A stretch of DNA of 64,000 bases from Saccharothrix sp. S26 (GTDB taxonomy: Bacteria > Actinomycetota > Actinomycetes > Mycobacteriales > Pseudonocardiaceae). The translations under genes were made by a program, and so were the position numbers. Shown piece after piece: positions 34,149-42,363 of this stretch (position 1 is the stretch's first letter; every line of letters begins with the position of its first letter). The stretch spans positions 1 to 64,000 of the forward strand of contig NZ_JAJUWT010000030.1 of assembly GCF_021390395.1 (NCBI RefSeq). The letters run 5' to 3'. The notes beneath the pieces were generated by a model. That model worked only from the letters and a program-made list of their open reading frames with translations. It was not told where the DNA came from and ran no database searches.

Positions 34149-35950
34149 CAACCCGACCGGAGGTCTGGGGCAGCCGGGGCGCGGTGTCCTCGACGCACTG
34201 GCTGGCCAGCTCGGCGGGCGCGGCGATGTACGACCAGGGCGGCACCGCCGCCGACGCCGCGGTGGCCGCGGGCCTGGTGTTGCAGGTCGTCGAACCGCAC
34301 CTCAACGGGCTCGGCGGCGACGTCACCATCCTGGTCCGCGACGCGGACACCGGCCAGACGACGGCGGTGTGCGGCCAGGGCCCGATGCCCGCGACCGCCA
34401 CCATCGAGCACTACCAGGGGCTCGGCCTGGACAGCGTGCCCGGCAGCGGCCTGCTGGCGGCGACGGTGCCCGGCGCGTTCGGCGCGTGGATGCGGCTGCT
34501 GGCCGAGCACGGGAGGCTGCCGCTGCGCACCGTGATGGAGCCCGCCATCCACTACGCCGAGACCGGCGTGCCGCTGCTGCCCAAGGCCGCGGAGATGATC
34601 GCCGCCGTGCGGCCCGTCTTCACCGGCCACTGGCACGAGTCGGCGCGGGTGTTCCTCGACCGGGACGGCGCCGCGCCGCGGGCGGGGCAGCGCTGGGCCA
34701 ACCCGGACCTGGCCGCCACCTACCGGCGGCTGCTGGCCGAGGGCGAGGCGCGCGGCAAGTCCCGCGAGGGCGTGGTCGAAGCGGCGAGCGACGCCTTCTA
34801 CCGCGGGTTCGTCGCGGAGGTCGTCGACGGTTACGTCACCCGGCGCGCCGAGCTCGACGCCACCGGCGAGGCGCACGCGGGGCTGCTGACCGGGCAGGAC
34901 CTGGCCCGGTGGTACCCCGAGGCGGAGGCCACGGTGTCGCTGGCCTTCGGCGACCGGGTCGTGCACAAGGCGGGCCCGTGGAGCCAGGGACCGGTGTTCC
35001 TGCAGCAGTTGGCGCTGCTGGCGGACCTGGACCCGCGCACGGAGTTCCTCGGCCCCGACCACGTCCACCGCGTCACCGAGGTCGCCAAGCTCGCCTTCGC
35101 CGACCGCGAGGCCTGGTACGGCGACCCCCGGTTCGCCGAGGACGTCACCGCGGCGCTGCTCGACCCCGACTACACCCGCGCCCGCGCCCGGCTGCTGGGC
35201 GACACCGCCTCGCTGGACCTGCGGCCCGGCGCGGTGGCCGGCCGTCCGGCACGCCTGCCGGACCTGCCGCTGGTGGAGCTGGCGGCGACCGAGCCGCCGT
35301 GGCTGGTGCAGCTGCGCGAAGGCGTCCCCGTCACCGTGCAGATGGCGTTGACGGCGACGCAGACCAGCGGAGACACCTGCTGCACGACGGCGGTCGACGC
35401 CCGGGGCACCCTGGTGGCCGCCACACCCAGCGGCGGGTGGCTCAAGAGCTCACCCGTGCTGCCCGGCCTCGGCTTCCCGCTGGGCACCCGGGGCCAGATG
35501 GCCTGGCTGGACGCCGGGCACCCCAACGCGCTGGCGGGCGGCAAGCGGCCGCGCACCACGCTCAGCCCGACGATCGTCGAGCGCGACGGCCGGGGCGAGC
35601 TGGCGTTCGGCACCCCCGGCGGCGACCAGCAGGACCAGTGGACGTTGCACGCGTTCCTGGCCCACACCGTCTTCGGGCTCGGCTTGCAGGAGAGCGTGGA
35701 CGCCCCGGCGTTCCACACCGACCACGTCCCGACGTCCTTCGCGCCCCGCCGCGCCGCACCCGGCACGGTCACGGTCGAAGCCGGTGTGGGGCAGCGGACG
35801 GTCGACGCGCTCGAAGCACGCGGCCACACCGTGAAAGTGGTGGCCGACCGGACCCTCGGCAAGGTGTGCTTCGCCGCCACCGACGAGCCCGGATCCTGCC
35901 GCGCCGCGGCCAGTCCTAAAGGGAACCAGGCGTACGCGATCGCGCGGTGA
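34145..35950 (+). CDS. gamma-glutamyltransferase-fold C-C hydrolase (LmbA-like)
   Basis: A 601-residue Ntn-hydrolase of the gamma-glutamyltranspeptidase family. The large-subunit part has 'GGTAADAAVAAGLVLQVVEP' and 'GLGGDVTILV', the family's start. The autocatalytic Thr is T411 in SGDTCCTTAVDARG, seven residues before the conserved Asp. The oxyanion and serine segments (TPSGGW, 'TLSPTIV', 'GTPGGDQQDQW') follow. There is no signal peptide, unlike true gamma-glutamyltranspeptidases. This fits LmbA/TomL-type enzymes that remove the oxalyl unit in the cytoplasm from the L-DOPA cleavage product during 4-alkylproline formation. It ends the first operon; about 130 bp of control region follow. Confidence 0.8.
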   Translation: MTTRPEVWGSRGAVSSTHWLASSAGAAMYDQGGTAADAAVAAGLVLQVVEPHLNGLGGDVTILVRDADTGQTTAVCGQGPMPATATIEHYQGLGLDSVPGSGLLAATVPGAFGAWMRLLAEHGRLPLRTVMEPAIHYAETGVPLLPKAAEMIAAVRPVFTGHWHESARVFLDRDGAAPRAGQRWANPDLAATYRRLLAEGEARGKSREGVVEAASDAFYRGFVAEVVDGYVTRRAELDATGEAHAGLLTGQDLARWYPEAEATVSLAFGDRVVHKAGPWSQGPVFLQQLALLADLDPRTEFLGPDHVHRVTEVAKLAFADREAWYGDPRFAEDVTAALLDPDYTRARARLLGDTASLDLRPGAVAGRPARLPDLPLVELAATEPPWLVQLREGVPVTVQMALTATQTSGDTCCTTAVDARGTLVAATPSGGWLKSSPVLPGLGFPLGTRGQMAWLDAGHPNALAGGKRPRTTLSPTIVERDGRGELAFGTPGGDQQDQWTLHAFLAHTVFGLGLQESVDAPAFHTDHVPTSFAPRRAAPGTVTVEAGVGQRTVDALEARGHTVKVVADRTLGKVCFAATDEPGSCRAAASPKGNQAYAIAR

Positions 35951-36017
35951 CCGCGAAATCCCGTGCCACGACGGGCACAGCAAATCTTGTAGACGATCTG
36001 ACAGTCGCTTGATGGTG

Positions 36018-36034
36018 CCGGGCCGGCGGCCCGG
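36018..36034. terminator. GC hairpin between the two biosynthetic operons
   Basis: CCGGGCC-GGC-GGCCCGG is a perfect 7-bp stem with a 3-nt loop in the 129-bp gap between the gamma-glutamyltransferase-like and kynureninase genes. No T-tract follows. It may terminate the first operon or shape the leader of the second; a weak TTGATG/TACGTT pair overlaps it. Confidence 0.4.
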
Positions 36035-36079
36035 ATACGTTGGGAGCAGGCGGTAATTCCCGGAAAGGAGGGTGTTCGG

Positions 36080-37276
36080 GTGCTCGACGAGCCTGGTACC
36101 GGCCGACCGGCGGACTACGCCACCGGGGGCCTGGTGCACCTCAACGGCAACTCCCTCGGGCCGCCGAGGCGCACGTTGGCGGCGGAGCTGACGCGGGTCG
36201 TGGACGAGCAGTGGGCGCACCGCCAGGTGCGGGCCTGGTTCCAGGACGGGTGGCTCGACCTGCCCCGCGTGGTGGGCGACAAGCTGGCCCGGCTGCTGGG
36301 CGCCGCGCCCGGTCAGGTCGTGATCGCGGGCGAGACGACGTCGACGGTGCTGTTCAACGCGATGGTGGCGGCGTGCAGGCTGCGCGCCGACCGGCCGGTG
36401 CTGCTGGTGGAGGCCGAGTCGTTCCCCACGGACCTCTACATCGCCGCGTCGGTCGCCCGGCTGCTGGACCGCGAGCTCGTGGTCGAGACCCGGGACGGCT
36501 TCGACCACCACCTGGCGCACCGCGGTGAGGACGTCGCCGTGGCGGTGGCGTCCCCGGTGGACTTCCGCACCGGTGAGCGCCGCGACATCGGCGAGACGAC
36601 CGCGCTGTGCCACTCGGTCGGGGCGGTCTCGGTGTGGGACCTCAGCCACGCGGCCGGGGTGCTGCCCACCGACCTGGACGCCAACGGCGTCGACCTCGCC
36701 GTCGGCTGCGGGTACAAGTACCTCGGCGGCGGGCCCGGCGCGCCCGCGTTCCTGTACGTCGCCGAACGGTTGCAGTCCACTGTGGACTTCCCGTTGACGG
36801 GGTGGCACGGTCACGCCGACCCGTTCGCGATGTCGGGGGAGTTCACCGCGGCCGACGGCATCGACCGGGCGCGCACCGGCACGCCGCCGCTGCTGAGCCT
36901 CGTCGCCCTCGACCACGCGCTGGACCCGTTGCTGGAGGCCGGGATCGACGCGTTGCGGGCGCGGGCGCGGGAACTGGGGGAGCTGTTCGTGGAGCTGGTC
37001 GAGCGCGACGTCCCGGGCGCGGTCCTCGCCTCGCCGCGCGACCCGGACCGCCGGGGCGGGCACGTGGCGCTGCGGATCGCGGGCGCGGACAAGGTCGAGC
37101 GCGCCCTGGCCGAGCGCGGCGTCCTGGTCGACGCCCGCCCGCCCGACCTGCTCCGGGTGGCGTTCGCGCCGCTCTGCACCACCCGCGACGACGTGCGCCG
37201 CGCCGTCGCGGTGCTCCACGACGTCATCGGTGGTGATGCCGACCCAGCAAGCGACGCCGGAAGGGGAGTGCGATGA
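36080..37276 (+). CDS. kynU: kynureninase
   Basis: A 398-residue fold-type I PLP enzyme that cleaves kynurenine (or 3-hydroxy- or methylated 3-hydroxykynurenine) to an anthranilate plus alanine. Signature pieces: 'VHLNGNSLGPPRRTL' at the N-terminus, 'DLSHAAGVLPTDLDANGVDL' with the PLP Asp, and VGCGYKYLGGGPGAPAF, where the YK Lys (near residue 213) binds PLP. GTG 36080 follows AAGGAGG. It overlaps the tryptophan dioxygenase start by 4 nt. In sibiromycin-like pathways the equivalent enzyme (SibQ) works after ring methylation, so a substituted substrate is likely here. Confidence 0.9.
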   Translation: MLDEPGTGRPADYATGGLVHLNGNSLGPPRRTLAAELTRVVDEQWAHRQVRAWFQDGWLDLPRVVGDKLARLLGAAPGQVVIAGETTSTVLFNAMVAACRLRADRPVLLVEAESFPTDLYIAASVARLLDRELVVETRDGFDHHLAHRGEDVAVAVASPVDFRTGERRDIGETTALCHSVGAVSVWDLSHAAGVLPTDLDANGVDLAVGCGYKYLGGGPGAPAFLYVAERLQSTVDFPLTGWHGHADPFAMSGEFTAADGIDRARTGTPPLLSLVALDHALDPLLEAGIDALRARARELGELFVELVERDVPGAVLASPRDPDRRGGHVALRIAGADKVERALAERGVLVDARPPDLLRVAFAPLCTTRDDVRRAVAVLHDVIGGDADPASDAGRGVR

Positions 37277-38058
37277 CCCGGGCGCCCGAGTACGTCTCCT
37301 ACGCCCAGATGGACAAGCTGCACGAACTGCAGAAGCCGCGCAGCGAGGCCCGGGGCGAGTTGAACTTCATCCTGCTCAGCCACGTCAAGGAACTGCTGTT
37401 CCGCGCGATCGCCGACGACCTCGACCACGCCCGCGCGGCACTGGACGAGGACGACGCCGCCGGCGCGTGCCTGGCGCTGTCCCGCGCGACGCGCACCCAG
37501 CGGGTGCTCGTGGCCTGCTGGGAGGCGATGAACGGCATGTCGGCCGACGAGTTCGCCGAGTTCCGGCACGTCCTCAACGACGCCTCCGGCGTGCAGTCCT
37601 TCGCCTACCGCGCGTTGGAGTTCCTCCTGGGCAACCGCCCGCGCAACCAGGTGGAAGCGGCGCACGACAACGGTCACCCGCTGCTGCGCCGCGAGCTGGC
37701 CAAGCCCTCGCTCTACGACGCCGTCCTGGCCTACCTGGCGCGGCAGGGCTACCCGGTGCCGACGGCCTGCCTGGACCGCGCCCCCGCCCGGCAGCACGAG
37801 CCGAACGAGGGCGTGGAGGAGGTCTGGCTGGAGATCTACCGCGACCCGGCCAAGCACCACACCGCGCACCGGCTCGCCGAGGCGCTGCTGGAGGTCGCCT
37901 ACCAGTTCTCGCACTGGCGGGCCACGCACCTGCTCGTCGTCGAGCGCATGCTCGGCGGCAAGAACGGCACCGGCGGCACCGACGGCGCCCCCTGGCTGCG
38001 CGCGATCAACGAGCACCGGTTCTTCCCCGAGCTGTGGACGTTCCGCACCCGGCTCTGA
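37273..38058 (+). CDS. kynA: tryptophan 2,3-dioxygenase
   Basis: A 261-residue haem dioxygenase that opens the indole ring of L-tryptophan to N-formylkynurenine. Family blocks: 'DKLHELQKPRS' and 'NFILLSHVKELLFRAI' near the start, 'ASGVQSFAYRALEFLLGNR' (substrate-binding Phe/Tyr/Arg region), and 'QFSHWRATHLLVVERMLGGK' with the proximal haem His, followed by 'GTGGTDGAPWL'. It is slightly shorter than eukaryotic enzymes and similar to bacterial KynA. Its position beside kynureninase and upstream of an arylformamidase gene gives a complete kynurenine route inside the cluster. Confidence 0.92.
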   Translation: MTRAPEYVSYAQMDKLHELQKPRSEARGELNFILLSHVKELLFRAIADDLDHARAALDEDDAAGACLALSRATRTQRVLVACWEAMNGMSADEFAEFRHVLNDASGVQSFAYRALEFLLGNRPRNQVEAAHDNGHPLLRRELAKPSLYDAVLAYLARQGYPVPTACLDRAPARQHEPNEGVEEVWLEIYRDPAKHHTAHRLAEALLEVAYQFSHWRATHLLVVERMLGGKNGTGGTDGAPWLRAINEHRFFPELWTFRTRL

Positions 38059-38102
38059 GACCGGCGCCGCCCAACCCCTACGACCCGACGAGGAGTGACG
38101 TG

Positions 38103-38843
38103 ATGAGAGAGCTCGGACGGGAGATGGCCGCGGGCGCCCTCCGGGAGGCGCGCGAGCGGTGCGCGCAGGACCGGGAGTTCACCCTGAACGGCAGGCGGTG
38201 GCACCAGTTGGCCGGTGTCGTCGGCAGCGAGTACAACACCTCCACCGGGTTGTTCGCCGAGTGGCTGCCCTACGAGGGCGCGAAGTCGATGCTGGAGATG
38301 GGCTGCGGCTGCGGAGTCGCCGCCGTCACGGCCGCCGCGGCGGGCTGCACCGAGGTCGTCGCCGTCGACATCAACCCGCACGCGGTGGCCAGCGCCCGGC
38401 TCAACGCCGAGCGCCACGGCGTGGCCGACCGGGTCCACTGCGTGCAGAGCGACCTGTTCACCGAGGTCGACCCGCAGGCCACGTTCGACCTGGTGTTCTG
38501 GAACTCGCCGTTCATCGACCACGACGTGCCCCGCGCCGAGGGGGACTACTTCGCCGACCACTTCTTCGACCCCGGCTACCGGCTGCACGACCGCTTCCTG
38601 AGCGAGCTGCCCAAGCGGCTGACCGACCAGGGGCGTGCCTTCCTCGGCTTCAGCGCCGCCATGGGCGAGCTCGACGAGGTCGCCGCCATGGCCCGGCGGC
38701 ACGGCCTGGAGCTGCGCCCGTTCCGCTCGGAGAGCTTCACGGTGCCGCACGAGGAGATGGGCGCCGCGGAGGTGTTCCGCCGCGCGGCCGACGAGCAGGG
38801 CCGGGTCGCCATCGACCTGTCCCTGATGGAGCTGGTCCGATGA
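38103..38843 (+). CDS. SAM methyltransferase with NSPF motif, role uncertain
   Basis: A 246-residue class I methyltransferase. Motif I reads MLEMGCGCGVAAVTAAAAG, the acidic loop 'VVAVDINPHAVASARLNAER', and motif IV NSPF (FDLVFWNSPFIDHDV) takes the place of the (N/D)PPY motif found in enzymes that methylate nitrogen on planar substrates. That points to an N-methyltransferase, for example of the amino sugar's 4-amino group, but an aromatic amine or other nitrogen target is equally possible. It lies between tryptophan dioxygenase and a sugar aminotransferase gene and overlaps the latter by 4 nt. I do not recognise a specific named relative. Confidence 0.75.
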   Translation: MRELGREMAAGALREARERCAQDREFTLNGRRWHQLAGVVGSEYNTSTGLFAEWLPYEGAKSMLEMGCGCGVAAVTAAAAGCTEVVAVDINPHAVASARLNAERHGVADRVHCVQSDLFTEVDPQATFDLVFWNSPFIDHDVPRAEGDYFADHFFDPGYRLHDRFLSELPKRLTDQGRAFLGFSAAMGELDEVAAMARRHGLELRPFRSESFTVPHEEMGAAEVFRRAADEQGRVAIDLSLMELVR

Positions 38844-40003
38844 GCGAGATCCTGCTCAAGCCCTCCGCCGCGCAGCCGCCGTTCACCGAGCCGCACGTGG
38901 CGCCGCGCCAGTGGGAGTACGTGCGCGACGCGCTGGAACAGGGCGCCCTGGACGGCAACGGGCCCTACAGCAGGCAGGCCGCCGCGGTGGTGCGCCGCGT
39001 CACCGCCGCCGCCGAGGTGCTGCTGACCCCGTCGTGCACGCACGCGCTGGAGCTGAGCGCGATCGCCCTCGACCTCGAACCGGGCGACGAGGTGATCGTG
39101 CCCGCGTTCTCCTACGCGCCGACCGCAGCCGCCTTCGCGTTGCGCGGTGCGCGCCTGGTGTTCGTCGACAGCCACCCCGACACGCTCAACGTCCGCGCCG
39201 ACCACATCGAGGCCGCGGTGACCGACCGCACCAAGGCGATCGTGGTGCTGCACTACGCGGGCGTGCCGTGCGAGATGGACCCGATCATGGACATCGCGCG
39301 GCGGCACGGCCTGGCCGTGGTCGAGGACTCCGCGCAGGCGTTCGGCAGCCGCTACCGGGGCAGGCCGACGGGCAGCTTCGGCCGCTTCGCCGCGTTGAGC
39401 TTCCACGCCACCAAGAACGTGCACTGCGCCAAGGGCGGGGCGCTGCTGGTCAACGAGCCCTCCGACCTCGACCGGGCCAAGACCATCCAGGACCGCGGCA
39501 CCGACCGGCACCTGTACTTCCGGGGCCTGGTCGAGGAGTACCAGTGGGTCGACCTCGGGTCGAGCTACCTGCTCAACGAGGTGCTGGCCGCGCTCCTGGC
39601 CGCCCAGCTGGAGACCTTCGACGACGTCCAGGCCCGCCGCGCCCGCTTCTGGGACGGCTACGACGCGACGTTGCCCGAGTGGGCGCGCGAGCACGGCGTG
39701 CGGACGCCGCACGTGCCCGCCCACACCACCCACTCGGCGCACCTGTACTACCTGGTGCTGCCCACGCAGGACGCCAAGGCGGGCCTCCTGCGGCATTTGG
39801 CAGACCGGGGGCTGACGGCCGCGATCCACTACCTCGCCCTGCACGACTCGCCCGCCGGACGCCGGTTCGGCCGCGAGGGCCCCGGCGGGTGCGCGGTCGC
39901 CGGCGACCTGCCGCGCAGGCTGGTCCGCCTGCCGATGCACGCGGGCATGAGCGACGACTACCACCGGCGCGTCATCGACGCGATCACCGGCTTCCACCCC
40001 TGA
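38840..40003 (+). CDS. DegT/DnrJ/EryC1 sugar aminotransferase (WecE-like)
   Basis: A 387-residue PLP aminotransferase of the nucleotide-sugar group. Features: 'EVLLTPSCTHALELSAIAL', 'GDEVIVPAFSYAPTAAAFAL', the PLP Asp in 'GLAVVEDSAQAFGSRYRG' and the internal-aldimine Lys in 'SFHATKNVHCAKGGALLV' near residue 192. The HxTKN block is typical of the WecE/RffA branch that aminates 4-keto sugars. It implies a 4-amino-4,6-dideoxyhexose, such as the sibirosamine type, is made for attachment by the cluster's glycosyltransferase. No RmlA or RmlB homologue is present in this window, so the NDP-4-keto-6-deoxy sugar must come from elsewhere in the genome. Confidence 0.85.
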   Translation: MSEILLKPSAAQPPFTEPHVAPRQWEYVRDALEQGALDGNGPYSRQAAAVVRRVTAAAEVLLTPSCTHALELSAIALDLEPGDEVIVPAFSYAPTAAAFALRGARLVFVDSHPDTLNVRADHIEAAVTDRTKAIVVLHYAGVPCEMDPIMDIARRHGLAVVEDSAQAFGSRYRGRPTGSFGRFAALSFHATKNVHCAKGGALLVNEPSDLDRAKTIQDRGTDRHLYFRGLVEEYQWVDLGSSYLLNEVLAALLAAQLETFDDVQARRARFWDGYDATLPEWAREHGVRTPHVPAHTTHSAHLYYLVLPTQDAKAGLLRHLADRGLTAAIHYLALHDSPAGRRFGREGPGGCAVAGDLPRRLVRLPMHAGMSDDYHRRVIDAITGFHP

Positions 40004-40039
40004 CCCCACCACCGACACCGACCGCTGAACGGAGAGACG

Positions 40040-41323
40040 ATGCAGCGCACCCGTGTGACACCGGTCCGGTCCTGCCGGGTCTGCGGCGCCGAGGACTGGC
40101 ACACCTTCCTCGAGCTGGGCCGCGTCCCGCTGGCCAACTCGTTCGTCACCGACGAGTCGGTCCCCGAGCAGATCTTCCCGCTGGCGCTGATGTCCTGCCG
40201 CAGTTGCAGGCTGATGTCGCTGACCCACGTCGTGGACGAGCACGACCTGTACGAGCACTACTTCTACGTCAGCTCGCCGTCGCGCCTGATCCACTGGCAC
40301 ATGGAGGGTCTGGCCGCCCACTACCGCTCCCGGCTCGACCTGGGCCCGGACTCGCTGGTGGTGGAGATCGGCAGCAACAACGGCGACCAGCTGTCGAAGT
40401 TCCGCGAGTTCGGCTGCGCGGTGCTGGGCATCGACCCGGCGCGCAACATCACCGCCCAGGCCCGCGCCCGCGGTATCGACACCGTCACCGACTTCTTCAC
40501 CGCCGAGGTGGCCAAGCGCGTGCGCGCCGGGCACGGCCGGGCGGACCTGATGATGGCCCGGCACGTCATCGCCCACATCGACGACCTGCACGACGTCGTC
40601 GCGGGCGTGCGGGAGCTGCTCGCGCCGGACGGGCTGTTCGTCCTGGAGGTGCCGTACCTGGTCGAGCTGATCAACCGCCGCGCGTTCGACACCGTCTACC
40701 ACGAGCACCTGTCGTACTTCCTGGTCAGCACGTTGCAGCGGCTGTTCGAGCGGTTCGGGATGCGCGTGGTCGACGTCGCGGAGTTCGACGTGCACGGCGG
40801 CTCCATCGTCGTGACGATCGCGCACGCCGACTCGCGCCACCGCGTCAACCCCGAGACCGTGGACGCGCGGGTGCGCGCCGAGGAGGAGGCGGGCCTGTTC
40901 CGCGACGAGGCCTACGACGGGTTCGCCGACATCGTCGACCGGCTGCGCGCCTCGCTGCGTTCCAGCCTGCTCGACCTGCGGGAGGAAGGGCTGCGGCTGG
41001 CGGGCTACGGCGCCTCCGCCAAGGGCGTCACCCTGCTCACCACCAGCCAGGTGCCGCCGGGGTCGCTGGAGTTCTGCAGCGACACCACCCCGGAGAAGCA
41101 GGGCACCCTGGTCCCGGGCCTGGGCATCCCGGTGATCTCGCCTGAGGAGGCACGGGAGCGCGAACCCGACGTGTACGTGCTGCTGGCCTGGAACTACCGC
41201 GACGAGATCCTGGCCAAGGAGGCGGACTTCCTGGCCAGGGGCGGCAGGTTCTTCATCCCCATCCCCGAACCGCAGCTCGTCGGCGGCGAGCGGGCCGCGA
41301 TCTCCTCGGCGGCGCGGTCATGA
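40040..41323 (+). CDS. zinc-binding C-methyltransferase (TylCIII/NovU family)
   Basis: A 427-residue three-part C-methyltransferase. The N-terminal zinc domain has Cys12/Cys15 (SCRVC) and Cys53/Cys56 (SCRSC), with 'LELGRVPLANSF' between. A SAM domain follows with VVEIGSNNGDQLSKFREFG near residue 108 and 'YHEHLSYFLVSTLQRLFERFG', whose Tyr/His act as base in this family. The C-terminal Methyltransf_14 domain has 'AGYGASAKGVTLL'. Sugar 3-C- or 5-C-methylation is the classic role. The C-methyltransferases that lengthen the proline side chain in lincomycin/anthramycin-type pathways are a second possibility. One enzyme cannot serve both, which leaves the side-chain length of the product open. Confidence 0.82.
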   Translation: MQRTRVTPVRSCRVCGAEDWHTFLELGRVPLANSFVTDESVPEQIFPLALMSCRSCRLMSLTHVVDEHDLYEHYFYVSSPSRLIHWHMEGLAAHYRSRLDLGPDSLVVEIGSNNGDQLSKFREFGCAVLGIDPARNITAQARARGIDTVTDFFTAEVAKRVRAGHGRADLMMARHVIAHIDDLHDVVAGVRELLAPDGLFVLEVPYLVELINRRAFDTVYHEHLSYFLVSTLQRLFERFGMRVVDVAEFDVHGGSIVVTIAHADSRHRVNPETVDARVRAEEEAGLFRDEAYDGFADIVDRLRASLRSSLLDLREEGLRLAGYGASAKGVTLLTTSQVPPGSLEFCSDTTPEKQGTLVPGLGIPVISPEEAREREPDVYVLLAWNYRDEILAKEADFLARGGRFFIPIPEPQLVGGERAAISSAARS

Positions 41324-42363
41324 CCCCGCGGGCCGATCTCGGGCCGCTGGTGCCGGTGCTGTTCGGCTTCGCGGCCTTCCAGCAACTGCGCGCCGCCGCC
41401 GAGCTGCAGTTGTTCGAGTACCTGGTCCAGAACGGGCCGTCGACCACCGAGCAGGTCGCCGACGGCCTGCGGCTGCCGCTCAAGTCGGCCCGCAAGCTGC
41501 TGCTGGGCACCACCGCCCTCGGCCTCACCGAGCGGGCGGACGACCGGTACGCGCCCACCGGCGCGCTGCGCGACGCGATCGACGACGGCACGTGGCCGTT
41601 GATCCGCAACATCGTCGACTTCCAGCACCGGCTGTCGTACCTGCCCGCCAAGGAGTACGCCGAGTCGCTGCGCACCGGCAAGAACGAGGGGTTGCGTCAC
41701 CTGCCCGGCACGGGCGCGGACATGTACACCCGGCTGGAGCAGAGCCCGGACCTGGAGAACCTGTTCTTCCGGGGCATGCACTCGTGGTCCGAGCTGACGA
41801 ACCCGGTGCTGCTGCACGGGGTCGACTACGCCGGGGTGCGGTCGGTGCTCGACGTGGGCGGCGGCGACGCGGTCAACGCCATCGCGCTGGCCAAGGCGCA
41901 CCCGCACCTGCGGATCACGGTGTTCGACCTGGAGGGCGCCGTCGAGGTGGCCCGGGACAACATCGCCGCCGCGGGCCTGGCCGACCGGCTCGACGTGGTG
42001 GTCGGCGACATGTTCGCCGACCCCATGCCCGACGGGCACGACCTGGTCCTGTTCGCCCACCAGTTCGTGATCTGGTCGCCGGAGCAGAACCAGGCCCTGC
42101 TCAAGCGCGCCTACGACGCGCTGCCGCCCGGCGGCCGGGTCGCGGTGTTCAACGCCTTCGCCGACGACGACGGCCGCGGTCCGCTCTACGCGGCCCTGGA
42201 CAACGTCTACTTCACCACGCTGCCGTGCGAGGACTCGACGATCTACGAGTGGCGCGAGCACGAGGAGTGGCTCACCTCGGCCGGTTTCACCGATGTCCGG
42301 CGGGTCCGCGGCTCCGGGTGGACGCCGCACGGCGTGCTGCTCGGGAGCAAGCCCGATGCGTGA
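41320..42363 (+). CDS. winged-helix methyltransferase, probable 3-hydroxykynurenine methyltransferase (SibL-like)
   Basis: A 347-residue methyltransferase of the O-methyltransferase family 2 layout. The N-terminal dimerisation/winged-helix domain is 'RAAAELQLFEYLVQNGPSTTEQ', the SAM motif VLDVGGGDAVNAIALAKAHP lies near residue 177, and 'LVLFAHQFVIWSPEQNQALL' occupies the usual motif IV region. In sibiromycin biosynthesis an enzyme of this class (SibL) C-methylates 3-hydroxykynurenine at C4 before kynureninase; the clustered kynurenine genes suggest the same here. O-methylation of a phenol is the alternative. It overlaps the formamidase gene by 8 nt. Confidence 0.78.
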   Translation: MTPRADLGPLVPVLFGFAAFQQLRAAAELQLFEYLVQNGPSTTEQVADGLRLPLKSARKLLLGTTALGLTERADDRYAPTGALRDAIDDGTWPLIRNIVDFQHRLSYLPAKEYAESLRTGKNEGLRHLPGTGADMYTRLEQSPDLENLFFRGMHSWSELTNPVLLHGVDYAGVRSVLDVGGGDAVNAIALAKAHPHLRITVFDLEGAVEVARDNIAAAGLADRLDVVVGDMFADPMPDGHDLVLFAHQFVIWSPEQNQALLKRAYDALPPGGRVAVFNAFADDDGRGPLYAALDNVYFTTLPCEDSTIYEWREHEEWLTSAGFTDVRRVRGSGWTPHGVLLGSKPDA

